Shown here piece by piece: positions 22,456 through 33,300 of a stretch of DNA of 64,000 nucleotides. The DNA is taken from positions 1 to 64,000 of the forward strand of contig JAJKFJ010022211.1 of assembly GCA_027382625.1 (NCBI GenBank). Reading direction: 5' to 3'. This DNA is from Tetmemena sp. SeJ-2015 (Eukaryota; Ciliophora; Spirotrichea; Sporadotrichida; Oxytrichidae). The position numbers and the translations under genes are program-made. The notes below the pieces were generated by a model. The model was not told the origin of the DNA. It ran no database searches and saw only the letters and a list, made by a program, of their open reading frames with translations. Within the stretch, counting starts at the first letter, position 1, and every line of letters begins with the position of its first letter.

Positions 22456-22761
22456 TGTTGAATCCTCTTCAAGAAAGTGCCCATCGTTTATAACAAAAAA
22501 TAATATGAAAAGTTTTTAGCTTGATATAGAGTCAAAAGAAATCTAACTACACTGATTTATGAGATTATAACAAATTTTAAAAAAATATAAATTTCAGAAA
22601 TACTTTTCTGGCTTGGTTTTCTAAAATTGCAAAAGAAAACTGAAGTTCTTTAAAATAAGCATGAATTACATCCATATTTAATCGACTTACACAAAAGGCA
22701 CGCAGTCATTAGGAAAACGATTGACAATAAAATTTTTAAATTAAATTTTAACCCAAAATAA

Positions 22762-23523
22762 ATGAAGTTCAGTTTATTAGAAAACTGCGCCTTTTTGCTT
22801 GCTTAATAAAGAGGATAAAATTGAAGATGATTTGGATCCCAAATATAACCAGAAAGCTTAAGTCAAGCCACTGATGATAGGCCATTGTTGATTATTAATT
22901 TGATAATATTTTTTCTTTGATTGCATTAATCTAATCTATTCATTTAAACTTGACGAAAACTACGAGTTTTATGGAAAAGGTAGCTCTTCCTTCATGAACG
23001 ATATGTTTGAGGTTTTTAGAAAAGAAAAGTTGGCATTTTAAAAGGATAGAATTGATCTAATGAGTGAATAGGACTACTTGCTTTTCCACTAATGCCGACT
23101 TGCGAACCTTGTGAGCAGAGGAAAGCATGTTTTGTGCCAGTGGTTAGATTTAAACGTTGAGCTTCATAAATCCTAATATTTATTGATTTGAGTACAAATA
23201 ATTATATTTGAAAGAGCTGTTGGCGAAGAAAGATCTGGAAGTATTTGCATATGCTCTCAGAGTTGCCCTAACTCAAATTATCGAACAAGCTATAAGAGCT
23301 AGAGATGTCAAGCAGAATTTATTACAACAAGAGAAAAAAGAGAGCAACAAAAAAACATCTAAAGAGGAAAAGAAATCTGCGAAAAAACTCAAATCAATTA
23401 AATCTATTATTTATTCTATCTTCAAATATGTATTTTTTATCAAGTTCGGATGAGGAAGAGAATAAAGAAAATCTGAAAAGTCAATTGCAAACTCAAAACA
23501 AAGGAAAGCTAAAGCTATTATAA
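22762..23523 (+). CDS. Unassigned protein with basic coiled C-terminus
   Basis: Open pieces after ATG 22762 include NKEDKIEDDLDPKYNQKAQV, then SSSFMNDMFEVFRKEKLAF, MSEQDYLLFHQCRLANLVSR, GKHVFCQWLDLN and, after an AT-rich break at about 23180-23205, YLKELLAKKDLEVFAYALRV followed by ALTQIIEQAIRARDVKQN and a Lys/Glu-rich end. The CRLANLVSRGKHVF...WL...RVALTQIIEQA arrangement faintly recalls the C-terminal half of SPT3-type transcription adaptors. That is a weak impression only. Two or more IESs are required to join the frames. Confidence 0.4.
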
Positions 23524-23555
23524 AAGCCATTGGAGCTAACTGATTATAATTATAT

Positions 23556-24256
23556 ATGAGTAAATAAATAAATACATCTGAGTACTAGGAGTCAGTTTAA
23601 TTGATAGAAACCACAATTTAGACGAAAATTAGACGCAGAGAAATCATAATCAGAGCATTCTAGATTTTTATATAAGAGAACTTTAAATAGGTAGAGGATA
23701 TCAATAATCCAAAAGAGCGCTAGAGAATTATGCAGAATATCAAGCAAACTATTTGGGATAAACTAGACAAGAAATTAAATTTATCTTTCATGCTTTTTTT
23801 TGTGCTGAATGAAATCCTCAGCCTAAAATAAGTTTTCAAATCATACATCTCTGAATTAAACACCAACAAAGATTAATATTTTTAAGCAATAACCTGCAGG
23901 GCTTTATGGTTATGCTCTGGATCAACCTGATAATAATATATAAAATATTACTCTTTCTAATTAATATTGATTCATAGCTTAAATTTACCTAGAACGAATT
24001 TGTAGAGAGAGTTGAAGCAGAAGAGGATATAGTGAGTTACCTTAAGGCAAAAGTCAAAGACGGTGAATACCAACCTGTTAATGATTATGCAAAATTTCTT
24101 TCAGATATCATCTCTTAAGAGAGCAAAAAATAGGGCAATTTATTTAATTCAAATTTATATTTCAATTCTTTCAGGGTCAATAAGAAATTTCTGAAAAGTG
24201 TTTTCTATGAAAGATATTTGGCCCATAGAGACCATGTACAAGAGAATAAGTGTTGA
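23556..24256 (+). CDS. Unassigned small helical protein
   Basis: ATG 23556 opens MSKQINTSEYQESVQLIETT and continues in a charged helical frame (RRREIIIRAFQIFIQENFKQ) to about 23910. After AT-rich breaks it resumes as NEFVERVEAEEDIVSYLKAK and ends FLKSVFYERYLAHRDHVQ... at TGA 24254-24256. No known domain was recognised. TAA/TAG codons fall as Gln. Confidence 0.4.
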
Positions 24257-24600
24257 ATTTGTTGATGATCATTGTTCTTTAATTAGCAAAATTTGATATT
24301 TCTTAATTAAATAAGACTTTATTCTAAGTTCACACCTATCAAACATTAATCTTTAATATTGGTACTTGCATAATATATTTTATATTATTAGAAATCCAAG
24401 TGCTCAGGACCAGCAGGTAGATGAGGAGTGAGGGGGACAAGGAGTTGAGAGGAGAATAGTCTGGCTCCGCAGGCCATAGCTCTTGCGTTTTTAGTGAGAG
24501 CTCTGCGAGTGAATATGATGCTTGCAGATGTTAGCATTTTGTTTTTATAATTATTATTTATTTTCCCTTTATTATAAATTTCTGCACTCACATATCATAC
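24257..24600. other. Mostly unassigned stretch with a GC-richer patch
   Basis: AT-rich flanks surround a clearly GC-richer block at about 24390-24530. Translations of that block on both strands are short and unfamiliar. It may be an exon or MDS of the downstream gene or simply a compositional island. Nothing else was seen. Confidence 0.3.
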
Positions 24601-25433
24601 ATTATATAAGGTTTATATAGAGAAGAATGAGGAATTTACAGAACTGTACAAGTTGATAAAGATGCTTTACTTCATTCCTTTTGAGTTGAATTCATATCTC
24701 AGTGACATGCAACTACAAGTCACTGACCATTTTGAAATAAGTTATTTTGCACCTTCTAAGTTTAAAGCCAATTTTTAATTTATGTGTATTAAGTCTGATA
24801 GATCTGATAAATCTAATCCAGATGTTGTTTATATTCAAGAAAATAAATAATAATCAAATTTAAAGTGTACTTAATTTATCAAAAGATAGAAAAACAATTG
24901 TACATAGAATGATTTAAAATAAGAGCCAATATATCTTAAGTTCTTTACCTTTAATCTAACTTATATGCTTATCTCTAGTACTTATCATTTACTTTTAAAC
25001 TAATTAAATTAGAAATTCTGCATTCCATAACACACATACTTCTTTTTAAAATAATTTGAGTAATAACGATCATAGCTGGCATAAAATGCATATGGATGGT
25101 GGATTTGATCAGAGAGACACTGGAGTCAAAACTACCGCTCTTTGGTTTTTGAATGGGGATGAGTTTGCAGATAAAGAGTATGGAACTTTAAAGATAAGCT
25201 AAGACTTCGAAGCTAAGGTTCTTTAATCTATTAACAAAACAAAGGAAGAAAGCAAAGATAATGATGATGGCTAGATTTAATATACCACTCTTGCTAAGAC
25301 ATATCTGCGAAACAATACTCTTGCACTAATTAAAAGTAGAAAACTAGGGTGGGAAATCAGCGAAGTCAATACCAAAGTTTTTGTTGTAAAGGCATTATTC
25401 AGTGGGCCCTAAGACCCAAACAAAACTTAGTGA
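24601..25433 (+). CDS. Possible 2OG-Fe(II) oxygenase-like protein
   Basis: Pieces read VYIEKNEEFTELYKLIKMLY, then QLQVTDHFEISYFAPSKF. After a break the frame resumes as SWHKMHMDGGFDQRDTGVK, TTALWFLNGDEFADKEYGTL, TLALIKSRKLGWEISEV and FVVKALFSGPQDPNKTQ, ending at TGA 25431-25433. The HMD triad with a following FLN...GTLKI strand pattern resembles the H-x-D half of double-stranded beta-helix 2OG dioxygenases (prolyl hydroxylase type). The distal iron-binding His, expected where GWEISEV lies, is not seen, so the call is tentative and the enzyme may be inactive or misassigned. Confidence 0.3.
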
Positions 25434-25649
25434 TTTATTTCATCAATATTAATTCAATTCTATCATATATTTTGCTTATCAATTATTTTTCATGTTTAGT
25501 TTAATTTTTAAACCTGATAATTCTCATGAGAACTTATCTTACACACCATTTTACTGCAAACAGAAAAAGATTTTTAATTTCCAAGTTGATGGTGAGTTAT
25601 AAATTTTCTAATTTTAATTATTGCCCTTGAATAAAATTAGAAATACTAT

Positions 25650-26857
25650 TATAATATGGTTTAATTAAAGAAAATTCAGCGTGCTATATCAATAAATTTT
25701 CTACTCGTGCATTTTTATATCAATAAATTTTCTACTCGTGCATTTATAGGAGACGTAACACTAATTGAAAAATTTTTTCTTTGATATTAATATTTCTCTT
25801 GATTTTAGTTGCTCTTTTTTCAATGGGACTAGTAATATATCTGTACGTTCTTTGCAATCATCTAGCAAACTACAGTAAAGTGCACTTCTCAGATTCTTGC
25901 ATAAATGGTTATGTGCCATGCATTCTACTATACACTCGCTTTGAAAGTAGCTATAGTTCCAATAGCCTTTTGATTACTCTAATCGTCTTTATTAAATACT
26001 TTTAAGAATATGCATTTTAAATCTTTTCAATGGCAACCTTAATGATTTCAATCGGGAGATGGATATATATAGACTACTTATACTCAAAAGAATATATCGA
26101 TTCTTAGTAAGCAACGTCAGGAGGGGGTAGCAACAGTGGTTCTTAATACACTATATCTTAGCTAGTGTTGAATTCCTGGCGGTGGCACTTCAAATCAAAG
26201 CAAAAAGGTCTAAAGTATCTCAACCACAAACTAAGGCAAATCCGGTTTTTTTAAGAGGAAGCCCGAATTAAAGAAAAGCTTCTCATAGCAGTTTCAGAAG
26301 CCTCAGTTCGATCAATGTCCATTAAAAGATCCATAGTGCTTTCAATTTGGTTCCTTGTTACTTGCGCTTTTACATTTACAGTTGCATTAATAATGTACGA
26401 TGAGAGTGAAATCTATTACAACACCAAAAGTACTCTAAAGTTTATACAGCTAGTAAGTAAGATATCCTTTATAAATAATAATTTAGAGCAAGTTAGTTCC
26501 ATTATTCACCATAAGCTCAATGAAGTTATTCTACTCATTTTTCTGCGAAGTAATCACAAAACTGGAGAAAAGAGTTTTTGCAAATGAAAGCTTTGAAAGC
26601 AGAGCGTGGAAGCTATTTATTGGCTACTTGATGATGAATATAATTTATCGTAAATAGGAATTAGTAAATATATGAACTTAGCTTTTATAGCTGTACATAT
26701 AGAACTGATAGCAAACAAGAATTGGATTTCAAAATCGAGAAACATAGTTTAGATGTCTTACTATAACCTAAATTCCACAATCTATGAATGCAGAGAGGAT
26801 ATAGATATGTCATTAGATTAAGTAGATATAAAGATAGATAGTAAATAATAAATAAAG
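25650..26857 (+). CDS. Multi-pass membrane protein, unassigned
   Basis: A strong hydrophobic stretch, ILIFLLILVALFSMGLVIYL, begins near 25780. It is followed by a Cys-containing loop, a second hydrophobic region (FQIFSMATLMISIGRWIYI), a Ser/Gly-rich cytosolic stretch, a basic region (LKYLNHKLRQIRFFQEEAR) and a further helix, SIVLSIWFLVTCAFTFTVAL. The C-terminal frame FESRAWKLFIGYLMMNIIY and DFKIEKHSLDVLL carry on toward 26850. The N-terminal start is unclear because a 31-bp tandem repeat (25685-25746) sits at the 5' end. The family is unknown. Confidence 0.45.
25685..25746. repeat. Perfect-to-near-perfect 31-bp tandem duplication
   Basis: The unit TATATCAATAAATTTTCTAC plus CTCGTGCATTT is present at 25685-25715 and again at 25716-25746, differing only in the last base. 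It sits just upstream of the first membrane helix of the following gene. Confidence 0.9.
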
Positions 26858-28236
26858 ATGAAATCCCAAAAATATAGAGGAGGATACGGAGCAAAAGGAA
26901 TAGCAACTACTCTTCTTGCTCTTCTTTTCTCAACTTAAATTGCCCAAGCATAAGATGGAAACGACTAGACCCTTGGTTTCGTATTCCAAGCTGTGAGACA
27001 TGGAGCTAGAGCCCCAATTTTTGCTACTGATCCTTAGTTTACTGTTCCTCCAGGAATGCTAACACCTTAAGGCATGCGCCAAAGACTGCTTTTCGGAACT
27101 ATGAACAAAGAAAGATACATAGATCAATACAGCCTTCTTGATGCTACCTACAATCCCAATCAAATTTTTATAACATCTACTAGCATTCTCAGAACTATTC
27201 AATCAAGCTATAGTGAACTTATGGGACTCTACTAGCCAAAGAAATCAGTCTCTTTGACAGAAGGAGAAAAGCAGAGCTTAAAGACTGGCAAATCCTTACC
27301 CAAACTTAAGATCAGAAACCTAGGTCACGAGTCAGATTCTTAAAATACTGGACTGGGTGAGGATTATCCAATTGAAGGATATACCCTCATACCAGTGTAT
27401 CTGTACACCGAACCAACACTAGAAGATGATTTATTCTCGGGTGGATGCCCTTATGCTTAATAACAATTTAGCTACAGACTAGTAAGAAATGACACATTTA
27501 GTGCAGTCAATCCATTTTTGTTACCCACTATAAGAAAGCCTCTTCAATAGGCCTTTGGTATAAGCAATTACACAGCTCTGCACTTGAGACTCGATTAATT
27601 CAACGATTACACAGATACTCTCTTAGGCGAAATGTTTGAAGGAGTACCTCCGAGATATGAATTTACTGAGGAGCAGTGGCTCGCAATTAGGAATGTCCAA
27701 AAGTACTACAACACTATACCTTTTGATGGAAAAGCCAGAGATTTGTGGATCACAAAGAAGTTTAGACATCCCATGGCAGGTATGGATGCTAGAGTGCAAG
27801 AAATTTTAAGTGGAAAAGGAAAAGATTATAGAGACTCCTTGAGATACTATATTGAATCTTCTCATGATACTTAACTTGGAAATATTCTGGAGTGGCTAGA
27901 TCCTATTGACTTCACTTTTGAGGATATTCCATACTCATCTTCAATTTTCTTCGAGCTGTTCTATGATGAGAAATGCATCTCTTCCGGAACTTATCTCCCT
28001 TTGATGAACTGTTTTGAGGTTCATGTGAGATACAACGGAAATCCTATTCTCTTCGACACATGCATCACTTATTAAGATTAAATTTAATTTTAAGTAAAAC
28101 TTCTAATTTGAATAGAGGCAGCAAATCTAAGACTTGCTCCTATCTTGATTTCAAAAATCATATAATTCTTCAGAGCTACAAAGGAGATTACCTTACTGAT
28201 TGTACTCTTCCTTATGACCCAAGCCAAGATAATTGA
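26858..28236 (+). CDS. Secreted histidine acid phosphatase, copy 1
   Basis: ATG 26858 begins MKSQKYRGGYGAKGIATTLL, with a hydrophobic signal segment (ATTLLALLFSTQIAQA). The catalytic motif VRHGARAP follows (RHGxRxP, phosphohistidine nucleophile), then MLTPQGMRQR, FITSTSILRTIQSSY, and the proton-donor HD motif in YYIESSHDTQLGN. The C-terminus holds paired Cys (CFEVHV, DTC, TCSYLDF, DCTLPYD) and ends PSQDN at TGA 28234-28236. A 38-nt GT-AG intron at 28094-28131 joins QIQFQ to TCSYLDF in frame. The length, about 440 residues, fits branch-2 histidine acid phosphatases, which hydrolyse phosphomonoesters in lysosomes or outside the cell. A tandem paralogue lies 127 nt downstream. No IES is needed in most of this copy, in contrast to copy 2. 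Confidence 0.95.
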
Positions 28237-28363
28237 TTATTTTTATCACAATAGTTTTATTTCATTCAACTTAATCAAGAAATTAAATCACTGAACATAT
28301 AGCTTTAGAATTCAATTAGATCATAATTGATGCTTTATCATTATTATTTTTATTTATTAAATA

Positions 28364-30263
28364 ATGAAATCCGTAATATCCTCAATATTATTATCTGCTG
28401 CTCTCTTCCTTTCTTATGGAGATATCATCATTTATCTTATTTTAATAACGAGAGTGTGAAAATCTCTTTCTAAAAGACAATTACGATCAAACTGCAAATG
28501 ATAAGCTCGCCTTTGTTTTTGAGATTGTGAGACACGGAGCAAGAGCGCCTTTGTCAACAGAATCCTAGCCTTTTTAAGTTCCAGCTGGTATGCTCACGAC
28601 TCAAGGAATGAGACAAAGATACTTAATAGGAAAGTATAATCGTCAGAGGTATATCGAGGATGCGAAGCTGCTAGATGAGGTTTACAATCCTACTCAGGTC
28701 TATATCCAATCAACCTACTTCTTCAGGACAGTTCAAAGCAGCTACTCTGAAATGCTCGGAATGTTCCCTCCTCTCAATAACACACCTTCACAAAATTAAA
28801 ACTCTAAAACAGGCATCTTACAGAGGGAGAGAAACTAAGCCTCAAGAATGGCAAAGGCTTGCCCAAATTGAGAATCAGAAATCTGCAGAAAGTCACTGAA
28901 GATAATCTTTAAATTCATTGTTTAATGAGAAATCTATAGGATGACCAAAACTTGACTCCTCAGTTTGTGCCAGTGTTCACATATTACTAGAGAAATCCCA
29001 GTGACGATGTATTTTACTATGGCTGCCATTACACAGAGTAATGCTAGTCATACAAAATTGATACAAACTCCACTTTCTCAGATGTCTACTATCTCATGCC
29101 CTAAACTAGAAATATGCTTTAAAGGGCTTTTGGGATGTCAAATTATACTGCTTATCATATGAAATATCAGGACTTTAACTTGCATCCAGATTAAATTATT
29201 GTAAATCTTAAAGAATATGCATTCCGATATCTTGATTTCTGAAACTTTTGAGAACTTGCCACCTCGTCTTCCCTACATCACTCAAGGATGAATGGTTTGC
29301 CAATAGATAACTTTAAAAGTATGTTCTTATAAAGCCCTTCGAAGGAAAAGCCCGTCAAATTTACATCACAAAAATGTTCAGAATGCCAATGCAGCAGATG
29401 GAGCAAAGATTCCAAAAAGTTGTTGGAAACCTAACTGGCCAACAGAGTAGAATTAAAATTGGTATTCTTTAATTTTTTAGAGTCCATATAGATACGTCAT
29501 TTATTCAGCTCATGATACATAAGTAAAAATATATGAATGATAAATTATAGGAACTTATCTATAAACATTTTAAGTAGCTAATGTAATTGAATTCTTGGAA
29601 GCTAAAAATTACGATGGAAGTGAGCATTAGTACACAGACGTTCCCTATGTGTCACCTCTATTCTTTGAGCTTCACTACGATGAGGAACTGTGTTAAGACT
29701 ACTCCACTTGCTAAAGTGAGAGATTGCTTTACTGTTCACCTCACTCACAACTCAAACGTCTTTTACCTCTCAACTTGCATTTTAAATTAATCTCATAATT
29801 GTTTTAGATTATAGTAGGAATTTTAATTAAAATCGATGATTGGTTAAATAATAGGGTTCAAATTGGTCATTAATCGACACCCCTTCTCACTTGTTGTAGC
29901 TTATCAAAAATTAATGAGTTCTTCTTTAATTCAAGCTTGCAGAAAATAGCATTATCACTTACATTTTCGCTTTGATTTAATTGACTCCAAAAGTTGCAAG
30001 GATACAAACGTTCTTAGAATTTGAGCTTAATGAATGGTCTAGACACTTCACTCTAAATTGGAATCTTATCCACTGATTATCCTCATTCAATTCATTTATA
30101 ATTTAATTCTCTTTTTTAATAAAATTTAGCATCAAACAACAAAAGATAAAGCAAGATTCATACTTGCACTTACCAAGACTTCATAGATCATGTAATCTCA
30201 GTCAGTTTCGCTGGAGACTACATGGCTGAATGTGCCAAAGATTTCATACCCTCAAATCCATGA
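28364..30263 (+). CDS. Secreted histidine acid phosphatase, copy 2, with many IESs
   Basis: ATG 28364 starts MKSVISSILLSAALFLSYGE (signal peptide). The motif set parallels copy 1: EIVRHGARAP, MLTTQGMRQRY, YIQSTYFFRTVQSSYSEMLG, KPFEGKARQIYITKMFRMPM and YVIYSAHDTQV (proton donor). The final MDS is KIHTCTYQDFIDHVI ... GDYMAECAKDFIPSNP, ending at TGA 30261-30263, parallel to the end of copy 1. Five IESs are resolved (28419-28453, 28877-28935, 29189-29228, 29444-29483, 29520-29576), and a further insert of about 350 nt precedes the last coding block. Two single-nucleotide frame slips remain, near 29285 (ITQ|DEWFANR) and 29690 (before RDCFTVHL). They could be sequence errors or mutations. Confidence 0.9.
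28419..28453. other. IES with GAGA pointer at the phosphatase 2 signal peptide end
   Basis: GAGA at 28419-28422 and 28450-28453 flanks a 27-nt body. Excision joins LFLSYG to ECENLFLKDNYDQ in frame. The unexcised frame terminates in TGA shortly after the signal peptide. Confidence 0.8.
28877..28935. other. Probable IES with 8-bp pointer AGAAATCT
   Basis: AGAAATCT at 28877-28884 and 28928-28935 flanks a 43-nt body. Removing 51 nt keeps frame (IRNLQDDQNLTPQFVPV). The retained version is also open, so only the long exact repeat and the loop length support elimination. Confidence 0.55.
29189..29228. other. IES with GAT pointer in phosphatase 2
   Basis: GAT at 29189-29191 and 29226-29228 flanks a 34-nt body. 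Excision yields NLHPDILISETFENLPPR, aligning with DTLLGEMFEGVPPRYEF in copy 1. Unexcised, the region reaches TGA. Confidence 0.85.
29444..29483. other. IES with AGAGT pointer just before the HD motif
   Basis: AGAGT at 29444-29448 and 29479-29483 flanks a 30-nt body. Excision gives TGQQSPYRYVIYSAHDTQ, matching DYRDSLRYYIESSHDTQ of copy 1. An internal GTATTC...TTTTAG looks intron-like, but splicing it gives the wrong frame. Confidence 0.9.
29520..29576. other. IES with TAAGTA pointer just after the HD motif
   Basis: TAAGTA at 29520-29525 and 29571-29576 flanks a 45-nt body containing a TGA. Excision joins AHDTQ to VANVIEFLEAKNYDG, parallel to HDTQLGNILEWLDPID of copy 1. Confidence 0.92.
29786..30150. 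other. Large non-coding insert in phosphatase 2
   Basis: Between the STCIL segment and the final coding block beginning near KIHTCTYQDF lie about 350 nt with stops in all useful frames. At the same place copy 1 has only a 38-nt intron. The borders and any pointer are not resolved. It could be a longer IES, an IES plus intron, or an expanded intron. No ORF or repeat is seen inside. Confidence 0.55.
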
Positions 30264-30383
30264 ATTTGCGCTTTTTAAATTTTTTGCTCTCTCTAATCTT
30301 TCTTACTTTTTATGTCAAATTTATAAATTGAATTGTGTCTCAAACTTATAATTAATTTTAGTTAAAGCAATGTCAAATTTATA

Positions 30384-33300
30384 ATGGTTAAGCGTCGGCA
30401 AGAGTTTTAAAAAGCCACAAAATGACTAACCTTAAAAATTGAATTAGCACCCATAGAAAAATAGCAGAAGCCTATCTCCTAATACTTTAGGAATAACAAA
30501 AATAAAATCATAAAGACTAAAATGAGCAAGAAACATCTCAGAAATCTGGTAATTTTAAAAGGCCCACAGCTGCCGATTTAATTTCAGACGAATCGTCTGA
30601 AGAGTTTACTGATGAAGATAAAAATATAAACAAGCAACCTAGGATTCAATTAGGAAATAATCCTGATTCTCTAAGATAGTTAAACCAGAAGACAAAAGTA
30701 AGTAAAGAGTCTAAAGAAGAGAGAAGAATCTATTTAATTTGTATATTTTTAACTTGTAAAGAGAAGAAAGCGGAGAGAAAAGAAGAAATATCTAAAACTT
30801 GAAGTGAAAGAGAGAATCTTCCAGCAAACATTTATATATAAATATCTGAGTTATACTTATGATGTTTCAATTTTCCTCAGTCAAATAAATTGAGGAAACT
30901 TCAGACAGTATTCCTCTGGAAAAGTCTTTAGAATTTGAGAGAATGCAATCAAAAGCTCTTAATCTTGAAAGAGACTCCGGGATAATAGATTAGGCACTGT
31001 AGCTACTTAAAAAGTATGATGATGAACCTGAAATTAAGTATTTTCTTATTGATTAAATTATTTGAAATCGATCTTCATCATCCTTAGATGAACAAAGTAG
31101 AGATAAAAGATTTCTAGAAGTTAAACTTGATTAAATCAAAGCCTGGAGAAGTCCAACTTTCAATTTGTGTGAATAGAGTGAGAAATGACAGAAATCTATT
31201 AGTTCGGTGGATTCATAGGACAGAGATATTCCCACTTTATTCCAGAGCTATAATTTAAGCTTTATATTTATTTTTAATATATTATGAACAAGGAAATGTA
31301 GATAAATATTAGGACTAGAACATGAAAAAAAGCTAAGTGCAAAGCTATTGATTGAATTGAATGAGAGGTTAGGGGAATATGATAATCCAATTCTTCAGAA
31401 AATTGCTAACGGAATAAGTAAAAGAGAGAGAGGTGATCAAATTAAATAATGTAATCCTTTTATTCGTTGATAGAGTTAGATTTTTCGATAAAAAATTCTG
31501 GAAGAAAACTGAAGAGGAAGAAAAATAGTAAAACTAAAAAATCATTTGCTCAGAAGCTCAACGAAAAAAGACTGATTTTGAGTTAAAGAATGGAATAGAA
31601 TTCATATAATTTGAAATTTAATGGGTTACTTATATAATTTCTAAATACCATTTTTCCTATTTGATTTGTATCTAGACTAATTTAACCCTATTGAAGTGAA
31701 ACCATGTACAGAAGATTATATTTTGAATTATTTTTTTAATAATAAAGAAGAAATACATGTTTCTGAAGCTCAGGAAGACTTAGAAGATTATTTGAATGGA
31801 AGTTTTAGAATTAATTTTTCAGAAAACCCTTTAGAAAAAGAAAAATTAGATTAAGCTAAAAATTTGATTAAAAGAGTGAGAGAGTCTTATAAATATCTAA
31901 ATGCTCTTTATAATTTTTGTCTCCGCGTGATTTATAAGCTTGGCTTGAGTACATCTAGTTGCAAAACAAAATTCATTTCAGCAAACCGCAGTAAAGAGTT
32001 GAGAAGCAGCTGGCTATTGTGGAGTAGGCCATTTAGAAAAATTAAGGGAGCAACTGCAATTTATTGATGCTTATCTACCTTTCCCTTAAATCGAGCACTT
32101 TTGCCACAAAAGAGGAGGCATTTGATCTATGGATAAGTACATTTAAGCAGGGAGATTTTTTTACTTTAGAAAATGTAAAGATTTTCCTAAACCAATATTA
32201 ACCGTTCAGCCCCGATTTTTCACTACAGGCTAGGAAGCAAGCTTTTCCAGTAAGTAGCCACTATTTTTAGTCTTATCACTGAACTTTAGAGAAGTGGCTG
32301 CAAATCCATCCATGATTGCCATGTTTATCAAGAACGTTCCCTTATAATTGTGGGATTTAATAAAGTAAAATCAGCTTTTTTTGACATTTTTGTAGCAATA
32401 CTCGGCAGACAAGAACGCTTACAGTACCAAGTTTTAACACCAGATGACAAGAGCTTTTTCCTCGTTCGTCCAGGCTTTACAGAAGGAGACTAAAATTTTT
32501 TGAAAAATCGAGGCTGAAGGTATAATATTTCAACATATTATCCGTTACTTCTTAAATAAATATGCGATGCTAAATAACCAGCAATCAGTAGAAGAACAAA
32601 GAGATTAGATTATGTTTCTAATGAAGATAGCAAAAGTTTAATTGCTCAGTTCAAATGCAAGCTATTCAGATAACAAAGCAATAATGATGTATTTTATTAA
32701 ATTAGTACCAATTAAATATAAAAGTATCTCTTGGAGAAGATAGTGGAAATAATTCCTATTCAGGCTATCATGATAGACTTTTAAAATATTGCAGTGCATT
32801 TTGAAAGATAAATATGCTAGTTGCTTAAAATACCATTGAATTACTATGTGGAGTTTTGCGATAGCGAATATCCTCATATCGGAGAGCAGTTAACTTTCAA
32901 AGGATATATAGACTACTATAAATTTAAAGAAGCTTCTAAACTAAAGCAAGAAAGTTCTTATGGAAGAGAAGATTTAATGCTCATCAGAGCAAAAGAAGAT
33001 TTTATCAAAGAGGAGGATCAAAATGATATTTTAGAGGAAGATTAAGATGCTCAAAAATAAGGCGCAGAATTGTTTCAATGGGCAAAGAATGAGAGGAATA
33101 GGTACAAAAATCTGAGACCAAGGAAAACTTATTTAGATGAAGGATTCATTGAAGTAAATCCTGAGAGCATAATTTTCTATGCTGACGTTAAAGAAATCGT
33201 TGAAACGATATCCATTCAGAACTGGCATGAATTGATACATGAGATCTATTGGATTTTATTCTCTCTTTTCAAGATTCCAAGAGTTATATCTACAAATAAA

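Noticed and set aside
29461..29480. Short intron GTATTC...TTTTAG in phosphatase 2
   Set aside because: It gives the wrong frame before the HD motif, whereas the overlapping AGAGT-flanked deletion gives the exact paralogue sequence.
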